A stretch of 64,000 nucleotides of DNA from Sphingosinicellaceae bacterium (GTDB lineage: Bacteria > Pseudomonadota > Alphaproteobacteria > Sphingomonadales > Sphingomonadaceae): positions 1,751,001 to 1,815,000 of the forward strand of contig CP079108.1 in assembly GCA_019285715.1 (NCBI GenBank), given 5' to 3'. The notes below the pieces were generated by a model, which was not told the origin of the DNA, ran no database searches, and worked only from the letters and a program-made list of their open reading frames with translations. A program made the position numbers and the translations under genes. Within the stretch, counting starts at the first letter, position 1, and every line of letters starts with the position of its first letter. Positions 20,635 to 32,267 of this stretch are shown piece by piece.

Positions 20635-21234
20635 TTAGCGGGCCGGACCCTCGGCGGCAACCTCGGCGCTGATCCGGGCGAGGGTCTCTGCCATCCACGC
20701 CTCGAATTCCGGGCCGTCCCAGGCGCGATGATCGCCACGCGAGTAGGCGAGGGCGTTGCGATGGTAAAAGGCCGCGTTGACCCGGTTCGGGATGCGGCTG
20801 TCCACCGTCCGGATGACCTTGGCGGGCGACCCGACGACGATCGAGTTCGGCGGCACCATGGTCCCGTCCTTGACGTAGGCGTGCTGCCCGACGATCGACC
20901 CGGAGCCGATCACAGCGCCGCCGTAAACCGTGGCGTTGATGCCGATCAGGACGTCATCGCCGACCGTGCAGCCGTGCAGCGTGGCGTGGTGGGTGATCGA
21001 GCAGTTCGCGCCGATTACCACCGGACGGCCCGGGTCGGTGTGGATCATGACGAAATCCTGGACGTTCGTATTGCGCCCGATCTCGACATGCGCGGCTTCG
21101 CAGCGGATCACCGCGTTGCACCAGATCGAACTGCCCTCGCGCATCGCGACCCGACCGTAGATCAGGGCCGTCGGGTGGATATACGCGGCTGCGTCGAGGT
21201 CGAGATCGCTCTCCCGGTCGGGGACGCCGATCAA
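20635..21234 (-). CDS. Gamma carbonic anhydrase family protein (left-handed beta-helix)
   Basis: 199 residues. Hexapeptide repeats run from about residue 18 to 140 (IHPTALIYGRV, IGRNTNVQDFVMIH, IGANCSITHHATLHGC, IGSGSIVGQHAYV). The three zinc His are recognisable at VMIHTD, THHATLHG and GQHAYV-type positions, as in Cam/YrdA/PaaY proteins. Either CO2 hydration or an acyl-CoA-related role (PaaY-like) is possible. A helical C-terminal tail of 50 residues follows. The start overlaps the mlaC stop by 4 bases. Confidence 0.87.
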   Translation of the reverse strand: MIGVPDRESDLDLDAAAYIHPTALIYGRVAMREGSSIWCNAVIRCEAAHVEIGRNTNVQDFVMIHTDPGRPVVIGANCSITHHATLHGCTVGDDVLIGINATVYGGAVIGSGSIVGQHAYVKDGTMVPPNSIVVGSPAKVIRTVDSRIPNRVNAAFYHRNALAYSRGDHRAWDGPEFEAWMAETLARISAEVAAEGPAR

Positions 21235-21863
21235 GTCGCCGCCTTCGCGTTCGACGACTTCATGAACGATACCAGCGCGTCGAAGCCGTTCTTGGCGATG
21301 TACGACGAGAAGTCGGCCTCCTGGGTCAGCGACAGGTTGATGCCCGAGATCGTCAAGTTGATGATGCGGAAGCCGCTGCCGTCCTTGCGCACCGTCCAGA
21401 TCGCGTCGAACGGGTCGCGGTTCGGCACCGTGACGCGGCTGTAAACGTCGACATCGCCCCGCGCGCCGCGCGGCACGGTACGCACCGGTGTCACGGTCGC
21501 GTTGGCATAGTTCATCAGCCGGTCGCCGTAGGCGTTGATCGCGAACTCGGGAAGCGCCGCCTGATAGGCCGCGTACTGCGCCGGGGTGATCTGGTTGCGG
21601 TAGCGCCGGATCAGGCGGTTGCCGATATCGTCGAGCGCGAAGGCGTCGCGCAACATGACCCGGAACTTGGCCCGGATCTGCGACTTCGACAGCGACTTGT
21701 CCTTCAGCAAGGTGAACACTCGGACCGAAAGGTCGTCGACGAACTTGCTCGCGGCCTGGCTATCGGCGGGGGAGGCGGCCTGCGCCATCGCCGGCGCTGA
21801 AACCGCAAACGGCGCCATCGACAAGGCCAGCAGCGAAACGGAAATTCGGGTCAAAACACGCAT
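21231..21863 (-). CDS. mlaC: MlaC/Ttg2D family phospholipid transport protein
   Basis: 210 residues from ATG at 21861-21863. A signal peptide occupies about residues 1-28 (RVLTRISVSLLALSMAPFAVS then PAMAQA, cleavage after AQA). The mature part follows the Ttg2/MlaC pattern: FVDDLSVRVFTLL, RAKFRVMLRDAFALDDIGNRLI, ITPAQYAAYQAALPEFAINAYGDRL and VNLTISGINLSLTQEADF-like strands. MlaC shuttles phospholipid across the periplasm between MlaA and the MlaFEDB transporter; those partners are not in this window. It overlaps the gamma carbonic anhydrase gene. Confidence 0.85.
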   Translation of the reverse strand: MRVLTRISVSLLALSMAPFAVSAPAMAQAASPADSQAASKFVDDLSVRVFTLLKDKSLSKSQIRAKFRVMLRDAFALDDIGNRLIRRYRNQITPAQYAAYQAALPEFAINAYGDRLMNYANATVTPVRTVPRGARGDVDVYSRVTVPNRDPFDAIWTVRKDGSGFRIINLTISGINLSLTQEADFSSYIAKNGFDALVSFMKSSNAKAAT

Positions 21864-21945
21864 TGCAAGGTCCTGGAAATAGCGGTGCCCGACATGGGCG
21901 AGGCGGCGACCTAGACCACCGCCCCTGCACCGCAGCTTAATCGGA

Positions 21946-22551
21946 TCAAGTCGTTCTGTGGCCGCCGAGCTCGTTCTTTGCGGCGTCGACAACCGACTGC
22001 ACCGCAGACTTGGCCTGCCCGGTCAGGTCGTCCACTTTCTCGCGCGCCGCATCCGCCAACCGGTGCCCGGTGTCGCCGAGCAGGCGGCGCTCGCTCTCGG
22101 TCTCCGGGAACAGCGCGCCCATCAGTGCGCCGGCGGCAAGGCCAACCAGTACGCCGACGAACGGGTTGCCGCCGAACGACGTGTTCGGCCCACGCAACAG
22201 AGCGAAGCGCTCGCTCGCCGGCTCGGAGCGACGATCCTCGTAGCTGTCGTCGTAGTCACTGTATGATTCCGAATCGTCGCCGAAGTTGACGCGCGCACTG
22301 CGCAACCGGGTCGTGCCGAGCAGCGCCAGCCCGATCGCCAAGCCTCCAGCGGCAAGCGTCACCGGGTGACCGCGCACGAGGTCGCGGCCCGACTTGAGCA
22401 GGTCGGCACCACCGGCCTGCACTGAATCGACCGCTTCACTGACGATGCGCCGCGGGTTGAGCCGATCCTGCAGCTCATCGAGGGTGGCACTGATGCGCTC
22501 GCGGGTATCCTCGGCTTCTCCGGCAATTCTGGAGGTGTCGTCGGCGGCCAT
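21946..22551 (-). CDS. DUF3618 family protein, membrane-associated
   Basis: 201 residues. The N-terminal 45 residues match DUF3618 (AEDTRERISATLDELQDRLNPRRIV). A first hydrophobic segment lies near residue 65-80 (VTLAAGGLAIGLALLG), then an acidic Tyr/Asp-rich linker, then a glycine-zipper hydrophobic segment (VGVLVGLAAGALMGALF) and an amphipathic tail with ADAAREKVDDLTGQAKSAV. It is the last of three adjacent YqjD/YqjE-like genes and is separated from the next by 3 bases. Function unknown; such genes are often stress-linked. Confidence 0.8.
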   Translation of the reverse strand: MAADDTSRIAGEAEDTRERISATLDELQDRLNPRRIVSEAVDSVQAGGADLLKSGRDLVRGHPVTLAAGGLAIGLALLGTTRLRSARVNFGDDSESYSDYDDSYEDRRSEPASERFALLRGPNTSFGGNPFVGVLVGLAAGALMGALFPETESERRLLGDTGHRLADAAREKVDDLTGQAKSAVQSVVDAAKNELGGHRTT

Positions 22552-22554
22552 CGA

Positions 22555-22944
22555 TCAGTTTCCCTTCAAGGTCTTGGCGTCCTGCCTGACCGACGCGATC
22601 GTGCGGTCGGGGGACAGGCTCGCGGCGCCGAGCTTCTTGGAGCCGACACCGAGTGCGATCACGCCGATCACCGCCGACGCAACCGCCACGATGAGCTCAG
22701 CCCAGCCGTGGCCAACGATCGGAATCAACCAGCCGACGAACGCCGCGAACAGCGTGATCAGCGACGCGAGCATCAGCGTCGCGCCGAAGCCGATCAGGAT
22801 TGCGCCGGTCTTCAGCCCGGAGACGTTGCTCCGCACCTCGGCCTGGAACAGCCTCAGCTCCGTGCGAAACAGGTGCTGAACGTCTTCGATGAGCTGCCGC
22901 AGCAAGTCGCCGATCGACTGGTCCCGGTCCGATTGTGTCGCCAT
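22555..22944 (-). CDS. Phage-holin-superfamily III (YqjE/DUF1469-like) membrane protein
   Basis: 129 residues from ATG at 22942-22944. An amphipathic N-terminal half (LLRQLIEDVQHLFRTELRLFQAEV) precedes two transmembrane helices (GAILIGFGATLMLASLITLFAAFVGW and ELIVAVASAVIGVIALGVG, in parts). This is the layout of PF07332, the superfamily that includes E. coli YqjE. Annotation as phage holin is by family name only; a housekeeping membrane role is more likely. It lies between the DUF3618 gene and the YqjD-like gene. Confidence 0.8.
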   Translation of the reverse strand: MATQSDRDQSIGDLLRQLIEDVQHLFRTELRLFQAEVRSNVSGLKTGAILIGFGATLMLASLITLFAAFVGWLIPIVGHGWAELIVAVASAVIGVIALGVGSKKLGAASLSPDRTIASVRQDAKTLKGN

Positions 22945-22970
22945 TAAAACTGCTCCGAGCCAGCGTATCA

Positions 22971-23465
22971 TCAAGCAGAGTATCGCCCGCCGCTTACCTT
23001 CAGCAAGCGGGTCAACACGAAGCCCGCAGCGACCGCGATGCCGACCGCCATGCCGGGCTGCTGCCGGATAAACTCGCGTCCGTCATCCATCAGGTCCTCG
23101 ACCGACTTGTCCTTCACCGTCGATGCCCAATGCTCGAGGGTATCGGCGGCGGTTATCGCGTAGGCACCGAGCGGACCGCCCTTGTCGCCGATCCGGTGGG
23201 CGATCTCGCGCGCGGCGTCGACCAGCCCGTCGAGCGAATTGGTGACCTGCTGCTTGCCTTCGTCGGCGACGCTGCGAAGCTTGTCGGTCGCCTGGCTGCG
23301 CAGGTTCATCGTCTGCTCCCGGAAGCTGCTGGCACCGCTGGAATAACGGCTGCCTGTTCCGCCGGCACCCGGGTCCTGACCGAAACTGCTTTCGCTGACG
23401 CCGTCGCGTCCGAAGTCACGCTGGCCGAGCGGGTCGTGAAGGGTGGAGTCCGCCATGTCGCTCAT
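22971..23465 (-). CDS. YqjD/ElaB-like tail-anchored protein
   Basis: 164 residues. A Gly/Ser-rich disordered N-terminus (1-50) leads into a helical region with LRSQATDKLRSVADEGKQQV and AREIAHRIG. It ends with FIRQQPGMAVGIAVAAGFVLTRLL, a short hydrophobic C-terminal anchor of the type found in YqjD, ElaB and YgaM, which bind ribosomes at the membrane in stationary phase in E. coli. The RQQPG...GxAxGFxL motif is diagnostic. It is the first of the three-gene set. The ribosome role is an inference from family. Confidence 0.78.
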   Translation of the reverse strand: MSDMADSTLHDPLGQRDFGRDGVSESSFGQDPGAGGTGSRYSSGASSFREQTMNLRSQATDKLRSVADEGKQQVTNSLDGLVDAAREIAHRIGDKGGPLGAYAITAADTLEHWASTVKDKSVEDLMDDGREFIRQQPGMAVGIAVAAGFVLTRLLKVSGGRYSA

Positions 23466-23591
23466 CGTTCAATCCTTGTCCCGATTCTCGAACGACCTCT
23501 GAACGGTAACGCGGCACCGCGGTTCCGCGGGCACCCGCGTTGATGCAATTCGTTTTGGTGACTAGTAAGGCCACCTGCAAGCCCCCCGTAA

Positions 23592-24896
<1,305 letters not shown>

Positions 24897-24939
24897 AATA
24901 AACGCTTGAATCCCGTGCCGTAGCGTGATTCAACGGGCT

Positions 24940-25263
24940 GTGAGCGACCGCAGCACTCTTCTCGACCTCGCCCAGCGGGCGGCGATCCCGGTCGCGACGC
25001 TCATCCTGATCGGCTATTTCCTGTTCCACGCCGTCGCCGGTAACACCGGCCTGCTGGCATGGCGCGAATACCAGGTCGAGCACCGGCAGCTCGAGGCGCA
25101 GGCGCGTGAGGTCGCGTCGCGCCGCGAAGTGCTCGAGCGGCACACCAAGCTGCTCGATCCGCGGCGGGTCAACCCCGACTTCGCCGACCAGCTGGCCCGC
25201 GAAAACCTTGGCGTGCTCGGCCCCGACGAGGTCATCATCGACCTGCCGCCGCCGCCGGCCTGA
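24940..25263 (+). CDS. ftsB: FtsB/DivIC-type septum formation initiator
   Basis: 107 residues from GTG at 24940; GTG at 24925 in the same frame is an alternative. A short cytosolic start is followed by one transmembrane helix (IPVATLILIGYFLFHAVAG) and a coiled coil (EYQVEHRQLEAQAREVASRREVLERHTKLL). It ends with the small PF04977 motif around DFADQLARENLGVLGPDEVII. This is the FtsB/DivIC topology: a bitopic divisome protein that pairs with FtsL. It sits between eno and pdhA, where alphaproteobacterial ftsB usually lies. Confidence 0.85.
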   Translation: MSDRSTLLDLAQRAAIPVATLILIGYFLFHAVAGNTGLLAWREYQVEHRQLEAQAREVASRREVLERHTKLLDPRRVNPDFADQLARENLGVLGPDEVIIDLPPPPA

Positions 25264-25347
25264 CGCTTCGGATCGCAGCCGCACAATTGCACCGGCGGTC
25301 GCATGGACGGGCCCGGGGCTTGAACCGCTGCCCGCACGGGTCTAGCG

Positions 25348-26430
25348 ATGGCCGCGTCCGAACCCATTGAGGCGCGTATCTTGGCAAAAGCCGCCACCCG
25401 TATCCCAGTCGACGCCACCGCTGCACCTGTTCGCGAAAGGCCGCCTGAACCGCAGCGGTACAACGCGACCGGCGAGGAACTGCTCAAGTTTTACGGCCAG
25501 ATGCTGCTCATCCGCCGCTTCGAGGAGCGCGCCGGGCAGCTTTACGGCATGGGGCTGATTGGCGGCTTCTGCCACCTCTACATCGGTCAGGAAGCGGTGG
25601 TCACCGGCATGCAGGCGGTGATCAAGCCGACCGACAGCGTCATTACCGGCTACCGCGACCATGGCCACATGCTGGCCGCCGGCATCGACCCCAAGATCGT
25701 CATGGCCGAACTGACCGGGCGCGCTGCCGGGATCAGCAAGGGCAAGGGCGGCTCGATGCACATGTTCTCGGTCGAGCATGGCTTCTACGGCGGCCACGGT
25801 ATCGTCGCGGCGCAGGTCCCGCTTGGCACCGGCCTCGGCTTTGCGCACAAGTACAAGAACGATGGCGGCGTCGCTGTGACGTATTTTGGCGACGGGGCGT
25901 CGAACCAGGGCCAGGTCTACGAGAGCTTCAACATGGCCGAGCTGTGGAAGCTGCCGGTCGTCTACGTGATCGAGAACAACCAGTACGCGATGGGCACCAG
26001 CGTCAACCGCTCGTCCTCCGAGGACCAGTTGTACCGCCGCGGTGAAAGCTTCCGTGTCCCCGGGCTTCAGGTCGACGGCATGGACGTGCTCGCGGTGCGC
26101 GGTGCTGCACAGACCGCGGTCGACTGGGTCCGCGCCGGCAAGGGCCCGATCCTGCTCGAGATGAAGACCTACCGGTATCGCGGTCACTCGATGTCCGACC
26201 CGGCCAAGTACCGTAGCCGCGAGGAAGTCGCCGCTGTTCGCGAGAAGTCCGACCCGATCGAACATGCGAAGGCGCGACTTATCGAGATGGGAGCCGCCGA
26301 CGAGGCGAGCCTGAAGAAGCTCGACCAGGACATCCGCGCCCAGATCACCGCCGCCGCCGACTTCGCCGAGACCGCGCCCGAGCCTGCGCCCGGCGAGCTT
26401 TACACCGACGTGCTGGTGGGACGTTACTGA
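25348..26430 (+). CDS. pdhA: Pyruvate dehydrogenase E1 component, alpha subunit
   Basis: 360 residues. After a 40-residue leader the thiamine-diphosphate fold follows: MLLIRRFEERAGQLYGMG, GFCHLYIGQEA, YRDHGHMLAAG, GKGGSMHMFS and the TPP/Mg motif GDGASNQGQVYESFN. YRYRGHSMSDPAKYRS is the conserved phosphorylation-loop-like segment seen in two-subunit E1 enzymes. With PdhB it decarboxylates pyruvate and reductively acetylates the lipoyl group. First gene of pdhA-pdhB-pdhC-lpd, separated from pdhB by a repeat. Confidence 0.97.
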   Translation: MAASEPIEARILAKAATRIPVDATAAPVRERPPEPQRYNATGEELLKFYGQMLLIRRFEERAGQLYGMGLIGGFCHLYIGQEAVVTGMQAVIKPTDSVITGYRDHGHMLAAGIDPKIVMAELTGRAAGISKGKGGSMHMFSVEHGFYGGHGIVAAQVPLGTGLGFAHKYKNDGGVAVTYFGDGASNQGQVYESFNMAELWKLPVVYVIENNQYAMGTSVNRSSSEDQLYRRGESFRVPGLQVDGMDVLAVRGAAQTAVDWVRAGKGPILLEMKTYRYRGHSMSDPAKYRSREEVAAVREKSDPIEHAKARLIEMGAADEASLKKLDQDIRAQITAAADFAETAPEPAPGELYTDVLVGRY

Positions 26431-26444
26431 TGCGCGCTGCCGCC

Positions 26445-26534
26445 GTCATGCTGGCGCAGGCCAGCACCCATTTCACCGCGAACCCGACCAATCGAGTGTG
26501 CTCGACGGTGGGTGCTGGCGTTCGCCAGCATGAC
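26445..26534. repeat. REP-like inverted repeat, family B, between pdhA and pdhB
   Basis: A 90-base imperfect palindrome: GTCATGCTGGCGCAGGCCAG then CACCC on the left, GGGTGCTGGCGTTCGCCAGC then ATGAC on the right. Each arm contains its own CTGGCG/CGCCAG hairpin. It lies wholly in the pdhA-pdhB gap and could set the relative mRNA stability of the E1 subunits. It shares only the GTCAT ends with family A. Confidence 0.8.
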
Positions 26535-26549
26535 GGGAAGTAAGAGACC

Positions 26550-28064
<1,515 letters not shown>

Positions 28065-28089
28065 TTCGGTAGAACGAGGACACACAAGA

Positions 28090-29535
28090 ATGCCCATCGA
28101 CATCACCATGCCCGCGCTGTCCCCGACGATGGAGACCGGCACCCTGTCGAAGTGGCTGGTCAAGGTTGGCGACACGGTCAAGTCGGGCGACGTGCTCGCC
28201 GAGATCGAGACCGACAAGGCGACGATGGAGGTCGAGAGCATCGACGAGGGCGTCGTCCTCGAACTGCTGACCGCCGAGGGTACGGACGGCGTGCCGGTCG
28301 GGCAGGTGATTATGCGGCTGGGCGGGGAGGGGGAAGCTGCGGCACCTGCTCCGGCGAAGGCCCCCGAGGCGAAGGCTCCGGTGGAGCCTGAAGCGAAGGC
28401 CCCCACCCCCGGGGCCGACGCGAAGAGCGTCGTCTCTCCGCGCCCCTCCCCTGAAGGGGAGGGGGAGACTGCACCCTCCCCTTCAGGGGAGGGTCCGAGA
28501 GACGGCGCAGCCGGCCCGGGGGTGGGTTCTGCCCCCGCGGTCACACCGCCGCCCACCGCCTCCGCCGCCGACCGTGTCAACGCCTCCCCCCTCGCGCGCC
28601 GCCTCGCGCAGGCCCAGAACATCGACCTCGCCGCGGTAAAGGGCTCCGGCCCGAACGGCCGCATCGTCAAGGCCGACCTTGAAGGCGCGCCGGTCGCGAA
28701 GTCCAAGGGCAACGTCGACGCGGCGTTCCTGCGTCGCGCCGTCGACACGCCCACCGCCGCTGCGCCTAAACCCGAGGCCGCGCCCTCGCAGCCGAGTGCT
28801 CACGCCCCCGCCGCCAAGCCCGCCGCGCTGCCGCCCCCCGAGGGTGTCCCCGCCGAGGCGATCAAGCTCAGCAACATGCGGAAGACCATCGCGCGCCGCC
28901 TGACCGAGTCGAAGCAGACGGTTCCGCACTTCTACCTGACCGTCGACGTGCGCCTCGACGCGCTGCTCAAGCTGCGCGGTGAGCTCAACAAGTCGCTCGA
29001 GGCGTCGGGCGTCAAGCTGTCGGTCAACGACCTGGTGATCAAGGCGGTCGGCCTCGCGCTGACCCAGGTGCCGGACGCCAACGTGCAGTTTGCGGGTGAC
29101 ACACTGTACAAGTTCGGCCGCGCCGACATCTCGGTGGCGGTCGCGATCCCCGGCGGCCTGATCACGCCGATCATCCGCGACGCCGCCAACAAGCGCCTCA
29201 GTGTCATCGCCGCCGAGATGAAGGACCTCGCCGCCCGCGCCAAGGACGGCAAATTGCTGCCCGACGAATATAACGGCGGCACCGCGTCGATCTCCAACCT
29301 CGGCATGTTCGGCATCAAGCAGTTCGACGCGGTCATAAACCCGCCGCAGGGCCTGATCCTCGCGGTCGGTGCGGGCGAGAAGCGGCCCTATGTCGTCGAC
29401 GATGCGCTCGCGATCGCCACCGTGATGAGCGCCACCGGCAGCTTCGACCACCGCGCCATTGACGGTGCCGTCGGGGCGCAGTTCATGGCGGCGCTGAAGG
29501 CGTTGATCGAGGCCCCGATGGGGATGCTGGCGTGA
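28090..29535 (+). CDS. pdhC: Dihydrolipoyl acetyltransferase, PDH E2 component
   Basis: 481 residues. Lipoyl domain at 1-78 ([12 protein letters not shown], Lys43 lipoylated), a long linker 79-160, peripheral-subunit-binding domain at about 163-198 ([34 protein letters not shown] in parts), a second linker, then the catalytic domain from about 255 ([23 protein letters not shown]). The active-site [15 protein letters not shown] lies near the end. It transfers acetyl groups to CoA. Linker residues about 104-146 (including [19 protein letters not shown]) come from a palindromic repeat in the DNA. The stop overlaps the lpd start (ATGG/GTGA region) by 4 bases. Confidence 0.97.
   Translation: MPIDITMPALSPTMETGTLSKWLVKVGDTVKSGDVLAEIETDKATMEVESIDEGVVLELLTAEGTDGVPVGQVIMRLGGEGEAAAPAPAKAPEAKAPVEPEAKAPTPGADAKSVVSPRPSPEGEGETAPSPSGEGPRDGAAGPGVGSAPAVTPPPTASAADRVNASPLARRLAQAQNIDLAAVKGSGPNGRIVKADLEGAPVAKSKGNVDAAFLRRAVDTPTAAAPKPEAAPSQPSAHAPAAKPAALPPPEGVPAEAIKLSNMRKTIARRLTESKQTVPHFYLTVDVRLDALLKLRGELNKSLEASGVKLSVNDLVIKAVGLALTQVPDANVQFAGDTLYKFGRADISVAVAIPGGLITPIIRDAANKRLSVIAAEMKDLAARAKDGKLLPDEYNGGTASISNLGMFGIKQFDAVINPPQGLILAVGAGEKRPYVVDDALAIATVMSATGSFDHRAIDGAVGAQFMAALKALIEAPMGMLA
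28401..28527. repeat. REP-like palindrome, family D, in frame inside pdhC
   Basis: Nested inverted repeat of about 127 bases. Outer arms are CCCCACCCCCGGGGCCG (28401) and CGGCCCGGGGGTGGG (ending 28527). Inside are GTCTCTCCG against GAGAGAC, and in the centre two palindromic CCCTCCCCTGAAGGGGAGGG-type units. The element is in frame and encodes part of the pdhC linker. Confidence 0.8.
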
Positions 29536-30926
29536 GCGAGACCTTCGACCTCGTCATCCTCGGTTCCGGTCCCGGCGGCTATGTCGCGGCCATCCGTGCC
29601 GCTCAGCTCGGCCTCAAGGTCGCGATTATCGAGCGGGAGCGGCTGGGCGGGATATGCCTCAACTGGGGGTGCATCCCGACCAAGGCGCTGCTGCGGACGT
29701 CTGAAATCTACCACTACATGCAGCACGCCGACGCCTACGGGCTGAAGGCGGACAACGTCAGCTTCGACCTCCCCAAGGTCGTCGAGCGGTCGCGCAAGGT
29801 TGCGGGGCAGCTCAATTCCGGCGTCAAGTCGCTGATGAAAAAGAACAAGGTCACCGTCGTCGAGGGCGAGGGGCGCCTGACCGGGGCGACGCAGGTCACG
29901 GTCAAGACCGGTGACCAGGAGCGGGTGCTCGACGCCAAGAATATCATCGTGGCCACCGGCGCGCGGGCGCGCGACCTGCCGGGCCTGCCGGCGGACGGGG
30001 TGCGAATCTGGACCTACCGCCACGCGATGGTGCCGCCGGAGATGCCGACCAAGCTGCTGGTCATCGGGTCGGGTGCGATCGGGATCGAGTTCGCCAGCTT
30101 CTACAGCGACATGGGCGCCAAGGTGACCGTGGTCGAGATGCTCGACCGCGTGCTTCCGGTCGAGGACGCCGAGATCTCTGCGCACATGCTGAAAACGCTT
30201 ACCAAGCAAGGCATGACGCTCATCACCGGTGCGAAGGTCTCCGACGTCAAGCCGGGCGCGGACAGCGTTTCCGCGACGATCACCGGGGCCGACGGCAAGG
30301 CCGCGACGGATACCTACAGCCACGTCATCGTCGCAATTGGCATCGTCGCCAACACCGAAAACATCGGGCTGGAAGCGCTCGGCGTGAAGGTCGACCGCGG
30401 CCATATCCTCGTCGACCCCTACGGCCAGACCAACGTGCCCGGCCTGTGGGCGATCGGCGATGTCACCGGCCCGCCGTGGCTGGCGCACAAGGCGAGCCAC
30501 GAGGGCATCGTCGCGGTCGAGAAGCTGGCGGGCGGCACCCCTCACGCCTTCGCGACCTGGAACATCCCGGGCTGCACCTACTCGCGCCCCCAGGTCGCCA
30601 GCGTCGGCTTGACCGAGGCGGCGGCCAAGGAAAAGGGCCACGAGGTCAAGGTCGGCAAATTCCCCTTTATCGGCAACGGCAAGGCAATCGCGCTCGGCGA
30701 GGCGGACGGCTTCGTCAAGACGGTGTTCGACGCCAAGACCGGTGAGTTGCTCGGCGCCCACATGATCGGGGCGGAAGTCACCGAGTTGATCCAGGGCTAT
30801 GTCATCGCCCGCGAGCTCGAGACCACCGAGGCGGAGCTGATGGAAACCATCTTCGCGCATCCGACGCTGAGCGAGATGATGCATGAGAGCGTCCTCGGTG
30901 CGTACGGCCGCGCGCTGCACTTCTAG
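29532..30926 (+). CDS. lpdA: Dihydrolipoamide dehydrogenase (E3)
   Basis: 464 residues. The FAD-binding motif [17 protein letters not shown] is at about 11-27, the redox disulfide is [16 protein letters not shown] (Cys pair near residues 40 and 45), the NAD motif [17 protein letters not shown] is near 180, and the catalytic His-Glu pair is in [10 protein letters not shown] at the end. It reoxidises the dihydrolipoyl groups of PdhB/PdhC. Its start overlaps the pdhC stop, so the four PDH genes form one unit. The Trp after the first Cys region (LNWGCIP) is the variant common in PDH-specific E3s. Confidence 0.97.
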   Translation: MSETFDLVILGSGPGGYVAAIRAAQLGLKVAIIERERLGGICLNWGCIPTKALLRTSEIYHYMQHADAYGLKADNVSFDLPKVVERSRKVAGQLNSGVKSLMKKNKVTVVEGEGRLTGATQVTVKTGDQERVLDAKNIIVATGARARDLPGLPADGVRIWTYRHAMVPPEMPTKLLVIGSGAIGIEFASFYSDMGAKVTVVEMLDRVLPVEDAEISAHMLKTLTKQGMTLITGAKVSDVKPGADSVSATITGADGKAATDTYSHVIVAIGIVANTENIGLEALGVKVDRGHILVDPYGQTNVPGLWAIGDVTGPPWLAHKASHEGIVAVEKLAGGTPHAFATWNIPGCTYSRPQVASVGLTEAAAKEKGHEVKVGKFPFIGNGKAIALGEADGFVKTVFDAKTGELLGAHMIGAEVTELIQGYVIARELETTEAELMETIFAHPTLSEMMHESVLGAYGRALHF

Positions 30927-31109
30927 GCGCACGGCTCGTCGCAAAGTTGGCGAAACAGCCTTGCCGGTCTGCGCCAAAACCCTAGTTTGAAGGAGCGGAC
31001 CGGGCCCCTCTGGCGTGCCTTCCCGGGCACGTGATGTCGGACCGCATCGGGTAGAACCGGTGCCACGCGTCGACGCCGGAACTGCCCTCCACTTCTGAGG
31101 AGAGGCGTT

Positions 31110-31289
31110 ATGAACATCAAGCTTGTCGCGAAACTTCGGGCCCTGCACTTCCGGTTCGACCGGGAATTGCGCGCCGAGATCGCGCGTCGGATACCCGACG
31201 GCCGGCGCATCGCGACGCTCAAGAAACTCAAGCTGGTGATCAAGGACCAGCTTAGCCTGATCACGCCGCCGCGACCCGTTATGGCCTGA
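31110..31289 (+). CDS. DUF465/YdcH-like small protein
   Basis: 59 residues from ATG at 31110; AGGAGAGG lies upstream as a ribosome-binding site. The sequence LRALHFRFDREL, then RRIATLKKLKLVIKDQLSLI follows the DUF465 pattern (H..LD..I, then I..LKK.KL.LKD), a short helical-hairpin family of unknown function. It would be missed by length cut-offs. The 180 bases before it hold only a possible hairpin near 31020-31060 (GCGTGCC...GGGCACG). Confidence 0.75.
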   Translation: MNIKLVAKLRALHFRFDRELRAEIARRIPDGRRIATLKKLKLVIKDQLSLITPPRPVMA

Positions 31290-31343
31290 CGCGCGGCCCG
31301 TGCTAGCTTCCTCGCCTCGCCACTCAGGCGGGGAGGGGAGGCG

Positions 31344-31715
31344 ATGCGCGGTCCGATTGCCTGTCTGCCGATGTTGCTGCTGCTGACTGCGGCGGGCCCG
31401 GTGTCGCTTTCCGCCGTTTGTCCGAAAGCCAAGGGCGACGAGATCATCGTATGCGCCGATCCCGAGCCGCGGGAGTCGCCGTACCGGGCACCTTTGCGCG
31501 GCGGCCCACCGGAAGCGGGGACACGCGCCGCAATGAGCGTCAGCCGCGAGCGCAATGCCCTGTTCGACTACGACGCCGGCGGCAGCGTGCTGTGTTCGAA
31601 CGTCGGCGCGGGCGGTATCTACGGCTGCGCCTTCAAGTCGTTCAAGGCCGGAGTCGAGCAACGGGCGAACGCGCGCGACTATCGCGGGCGGGTCTACGAT
31701 GCGGACGGGAAATGA
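31344..31715 (+). CDS. Exported protein of unknown function
   Basis: 123 residues. A signal peptide is clear (GPIACLPMLLLLTAAGPVSLSA, probable cleavage near 24). The mature part opens CPKAKGDEIIVCADPEPRESPYR, a short Cys-x-Lys motif followed by ...IIVCA, which recurs in small sphingomonad exported proteins of unknown role. The rest is basic and has two more cysteines (LCSN and YGCAF), so two disulfides are possible. The stop overlaps the GNAT gene start by 4 bases. Confidence 0.75.
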   Translation: MRGPIACLPMLLLLTAAGPVSLSAVCPKAKGDEIIVCADPEPRESPYRAPLRGGPPEAGTRAAMSVSRERNALFDYDAGGSVLCSNVGAGGIYGCAFKSFKAGVEQRANARDYRGRVYDADGK

Positions 31716-32242
31716 GCGATGCGGTCACCGTCCGCGATGCTGTCGCCGATGACATCGCGGCAATCACCGCAATCTATGCGCACCACGTCCTCACCGGCAC
31801 CGCGACCTTCGAGATCGACCCACCCGACGCCGCCGAAATGGCGCGGCGCTGGCGGCAACACGCCGACCACGGCTGGCCTTATCTGGTCGCCGAACGCGGT
31901 GACGTCGTTGTCGGCTATGCTTATGCCGCACAGTTCCGCGACCGCGCGGCATATTCGCACACCGCGGAGACCAGCATCTACCTCGACCACCGCGGAATCC
32001 GGCGCGGCGTCGGGCGGATATTGCTTGGGGCGCTGCTGGAGCGGGGCACCGACTGTGGCTTCGATCAGTTCGTGGCGGTGATCGGCGATAGCGCCAACGC
32101 CGCTTCGATCGGACTCCACGCAGCCTGCGGTTTTGGGCACGCCGGAGTGCTGACGGCGGTGGGACGCAAGTTCGGGCGTGCGCTCGACGTCGTCTACATG
32201 CAGCGGGGCACAGGAACCGGAGGTGAAACCGCGTCGTTCTAG
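31712..32242 (+). CDS. GNAT N-acetyltransferase, phosphinothricin-acetyltransferase-like
   Basis: 176 residues. It opens VTVRDAVADDIAAITAIYAHHVLTGTATFE, the typical PAT/Bar start, and has the acetyl-CoA loop in HRGIRRGVGRILLGALLE. SIGLHAACGFGHAGVLTAVGRKFGR is the family's C-terminal signature. Such enzymes acetylate phosphinothricin, methionine sulfoximine or related amines, often as a side activity. Coupled to the exported protein gene by an ATGA overlap. Confidence 0.88.
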   Translation: MSDAVTVRDAVADDIAAITAIYAHHVLTGTATFEIDPPDAAEMARRWRQHADHGWPYLVAERGDVVVGYAYAAQFRDRAAYSHTAETSIYLDHRGIRRGVGRILLGALLERGTDCGFDQFVAVIGDSANAASIGLHAACGFGHAGVLTAVGRKFGRALDVVYMQRGTGTGGETASF

Positions 32243-32267
32243 TGGCTTAGCTGCACGAGGCACGGTC

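Noticed and set aside
29388-31661. A 757-codon minus-strand frame spanning lpdA to the exported protein gene
   Set aside because: It spans three real plus-strand genes and their gaps with no motif of its own.
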